DNA from: GCA-2401735 sp051252095
Lineage (GTDB): Bacteria; Pseudomonadota; Gammaproteobacteria; Burkholderiales; Methylophilaceae
Direction: 5' to 3'
Length of the DNA stretch: 55,896 nucleotides
Assembly (NCBI GenBank): GCA_051252095.1
Contig: JBPOFK010000016.1
Coordinates: 1-55,896 of the forward strand
Made by a program: the position numbers and the translations under genes. A model generated the notes under the pieces. The model had not been told where the DNA came from, did no database searches, and saw only the letters and a program-made list of their open reading frames with translations. This document shows positions 42,608 to 51,888 of the stretch, piece by piece (position 1 is the stretch's first letter; each line of letters starts with the position of its first letter).

Positions 42608-44428
42608 TTAATATTTTTCAACTAGTGTGAATTCAAAAGCCGTTTCATTCTTTTCAGCTTCTGCTTTTTCTTTTGCAATTCTATCCGCCTCAGCCATCTC
42701 TTTCAGTTTTTCTGCTTTTCTGGCTTCAAGCATCGCTTCTTTTTGTTCATTAATAGCTAGCTTTTTTTGATCCAGTTGAATCACCTCAGCAGAGCTTACA
42801 TTGTCTTGTGCAATTGAACGTAATAGCACCAATTCTTCGATAAGATTTTTAGCCAAACCAGAGCGCGGCTCTAAACGATTGTTATAAATCAAGTCTTCTA
42901 AGTAAGAAACGGCAGCAGGTGTATTCCACACAGACTCTAGTCCACTTGATAAGTGAGGGAAGTCTTCTAGTGACTCATTGGATGGTGAGTCAATTTTAGA
43001 AAATTCTGCGATTTTTACATTAAAATGTAGCTTGCATTCTTCTGTTGTTTCTTCATAGAGCTTTTGCAAGTTTTCTTTAGCTAACAAATCCAGTAAGAAT
43101 AACCAGATCGTAACGGATTGTTTTGGAAATTCTAATAAATGATTTTGTAATAGTTGAATGGCCAATGAACTGCGACCATGTGATAAAAAGACATCGGCAT
43201 GATCAAGTACAGAAAATGCTTGATCATCCTCAATCAGAATGTCCTCTTCTGGCGTTTTTGTTGATTCAAAAGTACTTTCCATGGTGTTTGGTATTAATTG
43301 TCTATCTTCGAGAGAATCCTTAATGTCAAAGTCGACTTCTTCGAAAAGCTGATCTTTTGCTTCAGAAGTATCATTTTCTTCTACATCATCATTAATCCAA
43401 ATGGCTTGTGTATTATGTGTTTGTAACAGTGACTCACGGCGGCGTAACCAGTTGTAAACCATATAGCCACCAAATAAAAACACACCTCCGCCAAGTAATG
43501 GAAAAATTCCATTTAAGTTAAATGAAGATTCTGCTTCACTCAGCTGTGCGGTTTTTAATTGATTTTCAGATTTAAGCTTAACGTTTTGTGTTTGTAGTGT
43601 TGTAATTTGTTCTTGCAAATGCGCTAATCGTTTATTCATCACGGTTACTTCATCTTCAATCACAATTGCTTCGCTGGCAACAGTTGTAGTGGCGTTTGGT
43701 TCAAAACGTAATTCTTTATCTAAGCGCAATCCTGTTAGACCTACATTATTGCTACTGTAGCTAGTGCCAGAGATAGATAGACGAGGCGTAGCTTCTAAAG
43801 GCTGTACTTTAGTTACTGATGTTGAAACTTCCTTAATCCCTACAGACTTTGTTACATCAACACGCGATGTTTTTTTATTGCTAGTAACAGATTTTTTCTT
43901 GCTACTGATTGTTTTTTTCTGATTGGCTTCAACCGTAGGTACTGTTGTTTCTTTATCGGATTTCGTTGCTACTGTAGAAGCATCGACATTGGTGTCAGCA
44001 TTTCCAACAATAATAGGCGTATCTATATTACTGACAGAATTAAAAGCAGGCGGATCTAAAAGTAATACATAGTCTCGACGTATGCTGCTATTACAACCTG
44101 CAATGATTGACAGGTTAACAATTGGCTCATTCACAACTTGATTCGTGGATAATGATAATTTGGCGATACCACCACTTGCTGGATTAACAGCAAAGTTAAC
44201 GTGACTTAAATTGCTGCCTGGCCCAAGACGCAAGCAGGACGTGTCTTTCAGGTCATCTGCACCTAAAATATTTACTTGCGCTTTCAATGGTTCACCGAGA
44301 TTAGATTTTAGTGTTATGTCGCTTAATCCTAGCGCTAAACTAGAAGAATGAAAGCTAAAGGCCATGACGCTAAGGGCGGCAGTCACAGCATGTTTAATTT
44401 TTACGTTACCTTGCATATCGTTACTCAT
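42608..44428 (-). CDS. FimV-like protein
   Basis: A 606-residue bitopic membrane protein. After a signal-like segment (ending SSSLALG) comes the FimV N-terminal domain (LSDITLKSNLGEPLKAQVNI ... LGPG). Then follow a Ser/Thr/Lys-rich linker, a coiled coil (NKRLAHLQEQITTLQTQNVKL), and one membrane helix (IFPLLGGGVFLFGGYMVYNWL). The cytoplasmic part contains TPR-like helices (DHADVFLSHGRSSLAIQLLQNHL) and ends in a charged KE-rich helix. FimV/HubP proteins organise cell poles and type IV pili. The gene stands alone between ubiA and rplM. Confidence 0.85.
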   Translation of the reverse strand: MSNDMQGNVKIKHAVTAALSVMAFSFHSSSLALGLSDITLKSNLGEPLKAQVNILGADDLKDTSCLRLGPGSNLSHVNFAVNPASGGIAKLSLSTNQVVNEPIVNLSIIAGCNSSIRRDYVLLLDPPAFNSVSNIDTPIIVGNADTNVDASTVATKSDKETTVPTVEANQKKTISSKKKSVTSNKKTSRVDVTKSVGIKEVSTSVTKVQPLEATPRLSISGTSYSSNNVGLTGLRLDKELRFEPNATTTVASEAIVIEDEVTVMNKRLAHLQEQITTLQTQNVKLKSENQLKTAQLSEAESSFNLNGIFPLLGGGVFLFGGYMVYNWLRRRESLLQTHNTQAIWINDDVEENDTSEAKDQLFEEVDFDIKDSLEDRQLIPNTMESTFESTKTPEEDILIEDDQAFSVLDHADVFLSHGRSSLAIQLLQNHLLEFPKQSVTIWLFLLDLLAKENLQKLYEETTEECKLHFNVKIAEFSKIDSPSNESLEDFPHLSSGLESVWNTPAAVSYLEDLIYNNRLEPRSGLAKNLIEELVLLRSIAQDNVSSAEVIQLDQKKLAINEQKEAMLEARKAEKLKEMAEADRIAKEKAEAEKNETAFEFTLVEKY

Positions 44429-44593
44429 TTCTCAAACAATTGCATTAATGATATTACTCGTAATGCAATTCGCGTGCCAAGTTATATTTGCTTGGTTGTG
44501 ATAAAATAATTATACAAATACAATTAAAACAAAGTGACGGTTAAATTAATCCATTGGATAAGCAGATTAATTCAGTTTAGCTTATAATTTTGT

Positions 44594-44622
44594 TTGACGA
44601 GAGGACATCAAAAGCATATAAT
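44594..44622 (+). promoter_or_regulatory. Sigma-70 promoter of rplM-rpsI
   Basis: TTGACG, a 17-base spacer, and a perfect TATAAT, followed by a GC-rich CCGCCC stretch at the expected start region. It lies 45 bases before the rplM start. The GC-rich discriminator fits growth-rate and stringent control. Confidence 0.85.
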
Positions 44623-44667
44623 CCGCCCTCTTGATTTTAATTAGCTATATTAATTGGTAGTAATATT

Positions 44668-45096
44668 ATGAAAACGTTCTCAGCAAAATCCCATGAAGTA
44701 AAGCGCGATTGGTTCGTTATTGATGCGACAGATCTTGTATTGGGTCGCTTAGCGAGTGCTTGTGCGCATCGTTTACGCGGTAAACATAAAGCGATTTATA
44801 CACCTCACGTTGATACAGGTGATTACATTGTTGTGATTAACGCTGAGAAAATTAAAGTAACAGGTGCTAAAGCAACAGATAAAGAGTATCACACGCACTC
44901 AGGCTACCCAGGTGGTATTTCAACAACCACATTCAGCAAAATGCAAGATCGTTTCCCAGGTCGCGCATTAGAAAAAGCGGTTAAAGGTATGTTGCCAAAA
45001 GGTCCTTTGGGCTACGCAATGATTAAAAAATTAAAAGTCTATGCTGGTGATCAGCATGAACATGCTGCACAACAACCACAAGCATTGACTATCTAA
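44668..45096 (+). CDS. rplM: 50S ribosomal protein L13
   Basis: A 142-residue ribosomal protein (KTFSAKSHEVKRDWFVIDAT, LGRLASACAHRLRGKHK, HSGYPGG, MLPKGPLG) that matches L13 along its whole length. It is the first gene of the rplM-rpsI operon, driven by the promoter just upstream. In E. coli L13 represses its own operon; this was not tested here. Confidence 0.98.
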   Translation: MKTFSAKSHEVKRDWFVIDATDLVLGRLASACAHRLRGKHKAIYTPHVDTGDYIVVINAEKIKVTGAKATDKEYHTHSGYPGGISTTTFSKMQDRFPGRALEKAVKGMLPKGPLGYAMIKKLKVYAGDQHEHAAQQPQALTI

Positions 45097-45107
45097 GGTA
45101 AAAGAAG

Positions 45108-45500
45108 ATGATTGGTAAATACAACTATGGTACAGGACGTCGTAAAAGCTCAGTAGCGCGCGTCTTTATGAAAGCAGGAAAAGGCAACATCATTATTAAT
45201 GATAAGCCTGTTGATGAATATTTCTCTCGTGAAACTTCACGTATGATTTTACGTCAACCATTGGCATTGACAGAAAACATGGAAAGCTTTGATATCAAAA
45301 TCAACGTTATTGGTGGCGGAGAGTCTGGTCAAGCTGGTGCAGTACGTCATGGTATTACACGTGCATTGATTGATTTTGATGCTGGCCTTAAAAGTGATTT
45401 ATCAAAAGCTGGTTTCGTAACCCGTGATGCACGCGAAGTTGAGCGCAAAAAAGTTGGCTTCCGGAAAGCGCGCCGTCGTAAGCAGTTCTCAAAACGTTAG
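45108..45500 (+). CDS. rpsI: 30S ribosomal protein S9
   Basis: A 130-residue protein with the S9 signatures YGTGRRKSSVARVFMKAGKG, GGGESGQAGAVRHGITRAL and the basic end KKVGFRKARRRKQFSKR, whose tail reaches the ribosomal P site. It follows rplM by 11 bases with GGTAAAAGAAG before the ATG, and is followed by a terminator. Confidence 0.98.
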   Translation: MIGKYNYGTGRRKSSVARVFMKAGKGNIIINDKPVDEYFSRETSRMILRQPLALTENMESFDIKINVIGGGESGQAGAVRHGITRALIDFDAGLKSDLSKAGFVTRDAREVERKKVGFRKARRRKQFSKR

Positions 45501-45540
45501 AGAAATCTACGCCCATTTTATATTGGGATTGCTTACATCA

Positions 45541-45566
45541 AAAGGCCGCGTATGCGGCCTTTTTTG
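45541..45566 (+). terminator. Terminator of rplM-rpsI
   Basis: AAAGGCCGC and GCGGCCTTT flank a 4-base loop (GTAT) and are followed by more T. A strong Rho-independent terminator 40 bases after rpsI. Confidence 0.93.
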
Positions 45567-45592
45567 TTTCAGGTATGCTAGGATAATCGAAT

Positions 45593-46642
45593 ATGTCAAA
45601 TAAAAAACTAAAAGTTGGTATTGTTGGCGGCACAGGTTACACGGGTGTGGAGCTATTGCGCATTCTTGCAAACCACCCAAATGTAGAAGTGACTGCGGTC
45701 ACGTCGCGCGGTGAGGCAGGCATGGCTGTATCAGAGATGTTCCCCAGCTTGCGGGGTTATATTGATGTGGCCTTTAGTGATCCAGCAAATGCAAATCTGA
45801 CGAGCTGTGATGTTGTATTTTTTGCGACACCGCATGGTGTAGCAATGCGTCAAACACCAGAATTACTTGCAGCAGGCACAAAAGTGATTGATTTGGCAGC
45901 AGATTTTAGACTGCAAGATACAGCAGTATTTGAAAAATGGTACAAAATGCCACACAGCTGCCCAGAAATTCTACAAAAAGCGATATATGGTATTCCTGAA
46001 CTAAATAGGGCGCATATAAAAGCAGCAGATGTACTAGGAAACCCAGGCTGTTATCCCACAACAGTGCTGTTAGGCTTGATGCCGCTGATAGAAAAAAACT
46101 ATATTGACTTATCGGCCCCAATAATTGCTGACTCAAAATCAGGGGTCTCTGGGGCAGGTCGAAAAGCAGAAGTGAGTACCTTGTTTTCCGAGGCTGGCGA
46201 CAATTTAAGAGCATATGGCGTCAGCGGTCATCGCCATCATCCTGAAATTGAAGCACAACTTAAACTGCTGGCGGGTAAAGATTTACAGTTTGTTTTTGTG
46301 CCTCACCTTATCCCTATGATTAGGGGCATGTTGTCTACTATTTATGTTAAATTAACAGTTGATGCGAGCATGCTGGATCTGCAGTCGCTCTATGAGCAGC
46401 GGTATAGAGATGAGCGTTTTGTAGATGTGTTACCGCAAGGTGTGTTACCAGAAACACGTTCTGTAAGAGGATCTAACCAATTACGGATTGCGTTGCAAAA
46501 ACAACAAGGCGAATATTTAACTATTTTAGTTGTCCAAGATAATCTAGTGAAGGGTGCAGCAGGGCAGGCTGTTCAAAATATGAATATTATGTTTGGCTTG
46601 GAAGAGTCTCTTGGTTTAAAAATCGTGCCATTAATGCCGTAG
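45593..46642 (+). CDS. argC: N-acetyl-gamma-glutamyl-phosphate reductase
   Basis: Third step of arginine synthesis: NADPH-dependent reduction of N-acetylglutamyl phosphate. It has 349 residues. The nucleotide fold is VGIVGGTGYTGVELLRIL, the catalytic Cys lies in LGNPGCYPTTV, and the family motif GVSGHRHHPEIEAQL follows. It is the long ArgC form. It is followed at 14 bases by a coiled-coil membrane protein gene. Confidence 0.97.
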   Translation: MSNKKLKVGIVGGTGYTGVELLRILANHPNVEVTAVTSRGEAGMAVSEMFPSLRGYIDVAFSDPANANLTSCDVVFFATPHGVAMRQTPELLAAGTKVIDLAADFRLQDTAVFEKWYKMPHSCPEILQKAIYGIPELNRAHIKAADVLGNPGCYPTTVLLGLMPLIEKNYIDLSAPIIADSKSGVSGAGRKAEVSTLFSEAGDNLRAYGVSGHRHHPEIEAQLKLLAGKDLQFVFVPHLIPMIRGMLSTIYVKLTVDASMLDLQSLYEQRYRDERFVDVLPQGVLPETRSVRGSNQLRIALQKQQGEYLTILVVQDNLVKGAAGQAVQNMNIMFGLEESLGLKIVPLMP

Positions 46643-46656
46643 ATAATGACTGAGAT

Positions 46657-47016
46657 ATGAGAAAGATCGAGCGTAGAGTTCGGAAACATTATGGGTATAC
46701 CGCCAGACGTGTCGCAGTAAAAGCCGATAGGCCATGGTATTATCGACTCATTGTGGGATTCTTATGTGTTGCTTTGGGGTTTGGTCTAGCATATTTAATG
46801 CTACGAAGCAGTGATTATGAATCGGTCAGTAGCCAATTAGAAGAAATCAAGCATGAGAATAAAATGTTGGAGTTTAAGTTGATAGAAGCGCAACGCGAGC
46901 TGCAAGTTGAACTGGCAACGAATAATAATCTTGCTAAAGATCTAGCAACAGTTCAAGATGAGAACCTTAAGGCAAAAGAAGACTTATTATTTTATAAAAA
47001 AATGATGAAAAAATAG
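46657..47016 (+). CDS. Single-pass coiled-coil membrane protein
   Basis: A 119-residue protein: a basic N-terminus (MRKIERRVRKHYGY), one membrane helix (YYRLIVGFLCVALGFGLAYLML) and a coiled coil to the end (SQLEEIKHENKMLEFKLIEAQREL). This layout resembles the small proteins (DUF6776-like) I recall next to bactofilin genes in betaproteobacteria; the family name is uncertain. It lies 42 bases before the bactofilin gene and may anchor the filament at the membrane, which is inference. Confidence 0.7.
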   Translation: MRKIERRVRKHYGYTARRVAVKADRPWYYRLIVGFLCVALGFGLAYLMLRSSDYESVSSQLEEIKHENKMLEFKLIEAQRELQVELATNNNLAKDLATVQDENLKAKEDLLFYKKMMKK

Positions 47017-47058
47017 CACGCTAAGTTAATAGGTACTGTTAAATAAGGTAAAGATAAA

Positions 47059-47442
47059 ATGTTTGGCAAGAAAGTAAACAAAATAGATACGCGCATTGAC
47101 ACACTTGTGAGCCCAGATACTATTATCACTGGAAATGTTGCATTTTCTGGTGGTTTAAGAATTGATGGCAGTGTAAAGGGCAATGTGCAAGAACAAGAAG
47201 GCACACAAGGCACCATTATTGTGGGAGAAAGTGGACGTATCGAAGGCACGGTAACAGCGACAAAAATAGTCTTGATCGGCTCAGTAGTTGGCCCTGTCTT
47301 CGCGAAAGAATTTATTGAGTTACAAACAAAAGCACGCATTACTGGCGATTTACATTACAAATCACTAGAAATGCATATGGGCGCAGTCATAGATGGTAAA
47401 TTGGTTCATACTGAAAATAGTGAACCAGACCTAGCTATTTAG
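47059..47442 (+). CDS. Bactofilin
   Basis: A 127-residue polymer-forming cytoskeletal protein. The core is a right-handed beta-helix with regular short strands, seen in DTIITGNVAFSGGLRIDGSVKGNV, IIVGESGRIEGTVTATKIVLIGSVVGPVFAKEFIELQ and ARITGDLHY. Bactofilins form nucleotide-independent filaments and often recruit wall hydrolases. An M23 peptidase gene lies about 4.4 kb to the right on the other strand. erpA follows by 39 bases. Confidence 0.95.
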   Translation: MFGKKVNKIDTRIDTLVSPDTIITGNVAFSGGLRIDGSVKGNVQEQEGTQGTIIVGESGRIEGTVTATKIVLIGSVVGPVFAKEFIELQTKARITGDLHYKSLEMHMGAVIDGKLVHTENSEPDLAI

Positions 47443-47481
47443 GACTAAAGGGAATGAATGAAAGAATTGAAGGAGTAAAGC

Positions 47482-47847
47482 ATGAATACAACAGCTGAGG
47501 TAGTAGATTTAGAAATACCTGCACCATTAGTATTTACGGATAATGCAGCCAATAAAGTAAAAGAGTTAATAGAGGAAGAAGGAACCCCCGATCTTAAACT
47601 ACGGGTGTTTGTCAGTGGTGGAGGGTGCTCTGGTTTCCAATATGGATTTACTTTTGAAGAAGAAGTAAACGAAGATGACACGCAAGTTCAAAAAGATACC
47701 GTTACGCTATTAATTGACCCAATGAGTCTGCAATATCTCATGGGCGCGGAAATTGATTACCAAGATAGCTTGCAGGGTTCCCAGTTTGTTATACGAAATC
47801 CACAAGCGACGACAACTTGTGGTTGTGGTTCTTCATTTTCAGTATAA
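47482..47847 (+). CDS. erpA: Iron-sulfur cluster insertion protein ErpA
   Basis: A 121-residue A-type carrier that delivers 4Fe-4S (and 2Fe-2S) clusters to apo-proteins. The three ligand cysteines are Cys49 (GGGCSGFQYGF), Cys113 and Cys115 (TTCGCGSSFSV). Between them lies DPMSLQYLMGAEIDY, typical of the family. AAGGAG is 9 bases before the ATG. A terminator follows. Confidence 0.95.
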   Translation: MNTTAEVVDLEIPAPLVFTDNAANKVKELIEEEGTPDLKLRVFVSGGGCSGFQYGFTFEEEVNEDDTQVQKDTVTLLIDPMSLQYLMGAEIDYQDSLQGSQFVIRNPQATTTCGCGSSFSV

Positions 47848-47904
47848 AAGTTAATAGTCTAGCTGTGCGTCATTCACAGCAAATTCAAATTGTTATATGC
47901 TTAT

Positions 47905-47933
47905 AACTGCATTCATTATGAATGCAGTTTTTT
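47905..47933 (+). terminator. Terminator of the bactofilin-erpA unit
   Basis: AACTGCATTC and GAATGCAGTT flank a 5-base loop and are followed by a run of T. It separates erpA from nhaA. Confidence 0.88.
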
Positions 47934-47969
47934 GTTTGTGATTCCATTCTTTGAAAGATATATCAACAT

Positions 47970-49349
47970 ATGAGTAATGCGCCCACACGGAAACGTGACC
48001 AAAATCAAGAAGGTGTAATCTATGCTCCTTGGGAAAGAAGGTTTATCAAAGTCCTGACACCATTCGAAGAATTTGTGCATGGACAAACGACAAGTGGGCT
48101 GCTGCTCATGGCGAGTGCCGTTATTGCATTGATCATGGCAAACAGTTTTTTCTTAGAAACCTACGAACATATCTTACATACATACGTTAGTCTCAACATC
48201 GGGGAATGGAAAATTCAAATGAGTCTGCATCATTGGGTTAATGATGCATTGATGGCACTGTTTTTTTTCTTAGTTGGCATGGAGCTGAAACGTGAGATTT
48301 TGGTCGGTGAACTCTCCGATTTACGCAAAGCTGCACTTCCCATTGTTGCTGCCATAGGCGGTATGGTTGTCCCAGCGTCAATATTTTTTCTCATGAATCC
48401 AGAAGGTGATGCCAGTCGGGGCTGGGGCATTCCGATGGCAACGGATATTGCATTTGCGGTTGGCGCACTCGTATTGTTAGGTAATAAGGTACCAAAAGCA
48501 TTAGTTACTTTCCTAGTGGCACTCGCTATTGTGGATGACTTAGGTGCTGTTTTAGTGATTGCATTGTTTTATACAAAAGAAATCATGCCTTTTTGGTTAG
48601 GTGTGGCAGCTTTGGTATTTGGCGTGCTGGTTTTCTTTAATATTATTGGTATTCGAAAAACGTTGCCCTATTTTTTGGTTGCTGTTTTGCTGTGGTATGC
48701 CTTGTTAGAATCAGGTGTACATGCAACTATTGCGGGTGTGTTAGGCGCATTCTCAGTACCAGCAAGGCCAAAATATGATCCTAGTATGTTTGTTGATCGG
48801 CTCAGAGAGCTGGTTGATCGGTTTAAGGCAGGTTTAGATTCTGGTAAAAACATTTTGACCAACTCACAATTGCAGGATGTTGCACAATCTTTGGAAACGG
48901 ATGTGAATAATGTTCAGACACCCTTGCAAAATTTAGAGCATCATTGGCATGTACCAGTTGCATTTTTTGTGATTCCTGTATTCGCTTTGTTTAATGCTGG
49001 CGTTCCTTTACAGTTTGAATCATGGACTGCAGTACTCAATAACCCGATTGTACTGGGTGTCGCATTTGGCTTAATTTTCGGGAAATTTATTGGTATCGTT
49101 GGGGCCAGTTGGATTTTTATGAAGTTAGGATTATCTCAATTGCCTACTGGTGTAAAATTTAGTCAATTAGCTGGGGTAGCAATTTTAGCTGGGATTGGAT
49201 TTACTATGTCTATTTTTGTCGCAGAACTTGCCTATTCCAGCACGCATGCAGACTATTTGGTCATGGCAAAAGTGGGTATATTATCAGCTTCTTTGATAGC
49301 GGGTATCATTGGCTATTTTTGGTTATGGACAGTAGCTAAAAGAACTTAG
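47970..49349 (+). CDS. nhaA: Na+/H+ antiporter NhaA
   Basis: Exchanges Na+ (or Li+) for H+ across the inner membrane. It has 459 residues, about 70 more than E. coli NhaA; the extra length is an N-terminal extension and a cytoplasmic loop with DRLRELVDRFKAGLDSGKN near residues 272-315. Family motifs are VNDALMALFFFLVGMELKRE, GWGIPMATDIAFAVG, and ALAIVDDLGAVLVIALFYT with the two ion-binding Asp. It is a second Na+/H+ antiporter besides the CPA1 protein at 13603-15453. It is convergent with gltA. Confidence 0.96.
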   Translation: MSNAPTRKRDQNQEGVIYAPWERRFIKVLTPFEEFVHGQTTSGLLLMASAVIALIMANSFFLETYEHILHTYVSLNIGEWKIQMSLHHWVNDALMALFFFLVGMELKREILVGELSDLRKAALPIVAAIGGMVVPASIFFLMNPEGDASRGWGIPMATDIAFAVGALVLLGNKVPKALVTFLVALAIVDDLGAVLVIALFYTKEIMPFWLGVAALVFGVLVFFNIIGIRKTLPYFLVAVLLWYALLESGVHATIAGVLGAFSVPARPKYDPSMFVDRLRELVDRFKAGLDSGKNILTNSQLQDVAQSLETDVNNVQTPLQNLEHHWHVPVAFFVIPVFALFNAGVPLQFESWTAVLNNPIVLGVAFGLIFGKFIGIVGASWIFMKLGLSQLPTGVKFSQLAGVAILAGIGFTMSIFVAELAYSSTHADYLVMAKVGILSASLIAGIIGYFWLWTVAKRT

Positions 49350-49390
49350 TCGTTTTTCTAGTAATTCTTAGCTATGATTGAGTCAAGACA

Positions 49391-50689
49391 TTAACGCTCA
49401 TGAATCGGTACGAAATCACGCTTGGTTTCACCTGTATAAAGTTGACGTGGTCGGCCGATTTTGTGCGCAGGATCGGTATGCATTTCATGCCACTGCGCGA
49501 TCCAGCCTGCCGTCCTAGCCAGTGCAAAAATAGCAGTAAACATTGAGTTAGGAATGCCCATCGCACGCATGACAATGCCGCTATAGAAATCTACATTAGG
49601 ATAAAGTTTACGTTTTACAAAATACTCATCCTCTAGGGCAATTTTCTCAAGTGCCATTGCTAATTTAAACATCGGGTCATCATGCAAACCAAGTTCGTTA
49701 AGCACTTCATGGCATGTTTCACGCATAATGGCAGCACGTGGGTCCATATTGCGGTATACGCGATGACCAAAACCCATTAAACGGAAACTGTCATTTTTAT
49801 CTTTAGCACGCTGAATATACTCATCAATCCGGCTAACATCACCAATCTCGTCTAGCATTTTAAGTGTTGCTTCATTAGCGCCGCCATGAGCCGGACCCCA
49901 AAGAGAAGCAATGCCAGCAGCAATACATGCAAATGGATTAGCACCACTTGAACCGACCAATCGAACGGTGGAAGTGGAAGCATTTTGTTCATGGTCGGCA
50001 TGTAAAATCAGAATACGTTCAAATGCTTTAGAAAGAATCGGGTTGACCGTGTATTCTTCACATGGTGTCGCAAACATCATGTATAAAAAGTTTTCTGCAT
50101 ACGTTAGTTTATTTTGTGGGTACATGAATGGTTGACCAACAGTGAACTTGTAACTCCAAGCAGCTATAGTGGGAGCTTTCGCTAACAAGCGTATCGCTGC
50201 CACTTCACGCAGCTTTGGGTTTGTTACGTCGGTATGTTCTGGATAAAATGCAGCCATGGCACCAACAACAGAAATCATGACAGCCATTGGGTGCGCATCG
50301 CGTCTGAAACCTCTGAATACATTATCCATCTGATCATGCAACATCGTATGACGTTCTATTGCTAGACTAAACTGCTTTTTCTCTTCCGCGTCAGGTAACT
50401 CACCTTTAATTAATAAATGCGCGACCTCTAAAAAATTACAATTTTCAGCAAGTTGCTCTATGGGATAGCCGCGGTGGTATAGATAACCTTTTTCACCGTT
50501 GATGAATGTGATGCCAGAACTACAAGAGCCAGTAGAGAGAAAGCCTGGATCATAGGTATAAACCCCATGTTTTCCCAGTGTCCGAATATCAATAACGTCA
50601 TTTCCTAGCGTGCCCGATAGCACTGGTAATTCAACAGGTTCTTTATCGTTATCAAACGTTATGGTAGCTTTGGTCGGTTTTGTTGCCAT
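49391..50689 (-). CDS. gltA: Citrate synthase (type II)
   Basis: Condenses oxaloacetate and acetyl-CoA to citrate. It has 432 residues, typical of the hexameric proteobacterial form. The substrate His lies in WGPAHGGANEA, the second in MGFGHRVYRNMDPRA, and the catalytic Asp in KLYPNVDFYSGI. No other TCA-cycle gene is in the window. It is transcribed leftward from its own promoter region (an inverted repeat is described there). Confidence 0.97.
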   Translation of the reverse strand: MATKPTKATITFDNDKEPVELPVLSGTLGNDVIDIRTLGKHGVYTYDPGFLSTGSCSSGITFINGEKGYLYHRGYPIEQLAENCNFLEVAHLLIKGELPDAEEKKQFSLAIERHTMLHDQMDNVFRGFRRDAHPMAVMISVVGAMAAFYPEHTDVTNPKLREVAAIRLLAKAPTIAAWSYKFTVGQPFMYPQNKLTYAENFLYMMFATPCEEYTVNPILSKAFERILILHADHEQNASTSTVRLVGSSGANPFACIAAGIASLWGPAHGGANEATLKMLDEIGDVSRIDEYIQRAKDKNDSFRLMGFGHRVYRNMDPRAAIMRETCHEVLNELGLHDDPMFKLAMALEKIALEDEYFVKRKLYPNVDFYSGIVMRAMGIPNSMFTAIFALARTAGWIAQWHEMHTDPAHKIGRPRQLYTGETKRDFVPIHER

Positions 50690-50709
50690 GTCAAACTCTT
50701 AAATAATTG

Positions 50710-50739
50710 GACGGGTAAGATTATTATACGCATCCCGTC
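50710..50739 (-). promoter_or_regulatory. Candidate gltA promoter with an inverted repeat across the -10
   Basis: On the minus strand a TATAAT (plus strand 50723-50728) lies 34 bases before the gltA start and is flanked by GACGGG / CCCGTC (50710-50715 and 50734-50739). No good -35 is seen, which would fit activator control. The repeat could be an operator, or just the weak stem of a terminator for anmK. Confidence 0.35.
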
Positions 50740-50772
50740 TAAAAAGTTGAGTAAAAAATTGTATTAAAATGT

Positions 50773-51885
50773 TTAAGCTTGATATATAGCGCCAAGTACA
50801 CGGCTGCCAGTAGCGCCTGTGGCAGAAGGAAGGTTGCTTGTTTTGTGTTCGATTGTTTGTTTGGCCAGCCATGCAAATGCAACAGCTTCTACCCAATCAA
50901 CGTCAACACCTAGCTTGTTTGTTGTATTGATTGGAATCTTTTCTAATTTTGAATTGATTAAACTGATGAGTAATTGATTGTGCGCACCGCCACCACAGAA
51001 GTAAACCTCATCAACTTCTGGGCAGTATTTTTGCAATGCATCGTAAATGCTTATACTGGTTAACTCAACTAGGGTGCGCGCGACATCTTCAGGGCGATAG
51101 ATGTTATCTGCAATGTGTTGTTTAAGCCAAGATTGATTAAATAAATCACGCCCAGTGCTTTTAGGTGGTGGAAGAGAAAAATAAGCATCGGATAATAGTT
51201 GGTTTAATAACCTGTCCTCGACTTTACCTGTCGCAGCCCAGTTACCATTATTGTCATATGGCTTTTTAAGGGCTCGTGCTACCCAATAATCCATAAGAAT
51301 GTTGCCAGGTCCAGAGTCAAAGCCTATCACTTTGCCATTTTTAGCTAAGTGGGTGATATTAGCAATACCGCCAATATTGACAATGGCGCGATTTTTGTTA
51401 GAACTAGAAAATACAGCTTGATGAAAGGCTGGAACTAATGGCGCACCTTCACCGCCTGCAGCAATGTCTCGACTGCGGTAATCCCCAATGACCGTAATAT
51501 TCGTTAACTCTGCCAATAAAGCGTTATTCCCCAATTGGATAGTAAAGCCAATATTATTTTTGTATTTGGGTTGGTGTCTGATTGTTTGACCATGGCAGCC
51601 AATAGCCACGACATCATTTGGTTGTCGCCCACTTTTTTTGAGCAGCGTCTGAATAGCTTCTGCATATAGGCATGCCAAATTATTTGCTAGGAGAGCGGAT
51701 TTTTCAAGTTCGTTTTCTGAAGAGAAGTGAAGTTCAAGTAAAGCTTGCTTGATATGGTCAGGATAGGCTTGAAAATGTGTACAAATGACTTTGCAGTGTG
51801 TGTCTGTTAAATCTGTTAGTGCTACATCAATACCATCCAAACTGCTGCCAGACATGACACCAATATAGTATTGTGTCGTTGGCAT
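50773..51885 (-). CDS. anmK: Anhydro-N-acetylmuramic acid kinase
   Basis: Phosphorylates and opens 1,6-anhydro-MurNAc in peptidoglycan recycling. It has 370 residues. Motifs: YIGVMSGSSLDGIDVALTD, IGCHGQTIRHQP, NIGGIANITHL and IGFDSGPGNILMD. It lies 3 bases downstream of the M23 peptidase gene on the same strand, so a wall-cleaving and a wall-recycling enzyme are cotranscribed. This pairing next to tyrS is common in betaproteobacteria. Confidence 0.96.
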   Translation of the reverse strand: MPTTQYYIGVMSGSSLDGIDVALTDLTDTHCKVICTHFQAYPDHIKQALLELHFSSENELEKSALLANNLACLYAEAIQTLLKKSGRQPNDVVAIGCHGQTIRHQPKYKNNIGFTIQLGNNALLAELTNITVIGDYRSRDIAAGGEGAPLVPAFHQAVFSSSNKNRAIVNIGGIANITHLAKNGKVIGFDSGPGNILMDYWVARALKKPYDNNGNWAATGKVEDRLLNQLLSDAYFSLPPPKSTGRDLFNQSWLKQHIADNIYRPEDVARTLVELTSISIYDALQKYCPEVDEVYFCGGGAHNQLLISLINSKLEKIPINTTNKLGVDVDWVEAVAFAWLAKQTIEHKTSNLPSATGATGSRVLGAIYQA

Positions 51886-51888
51886 AGT

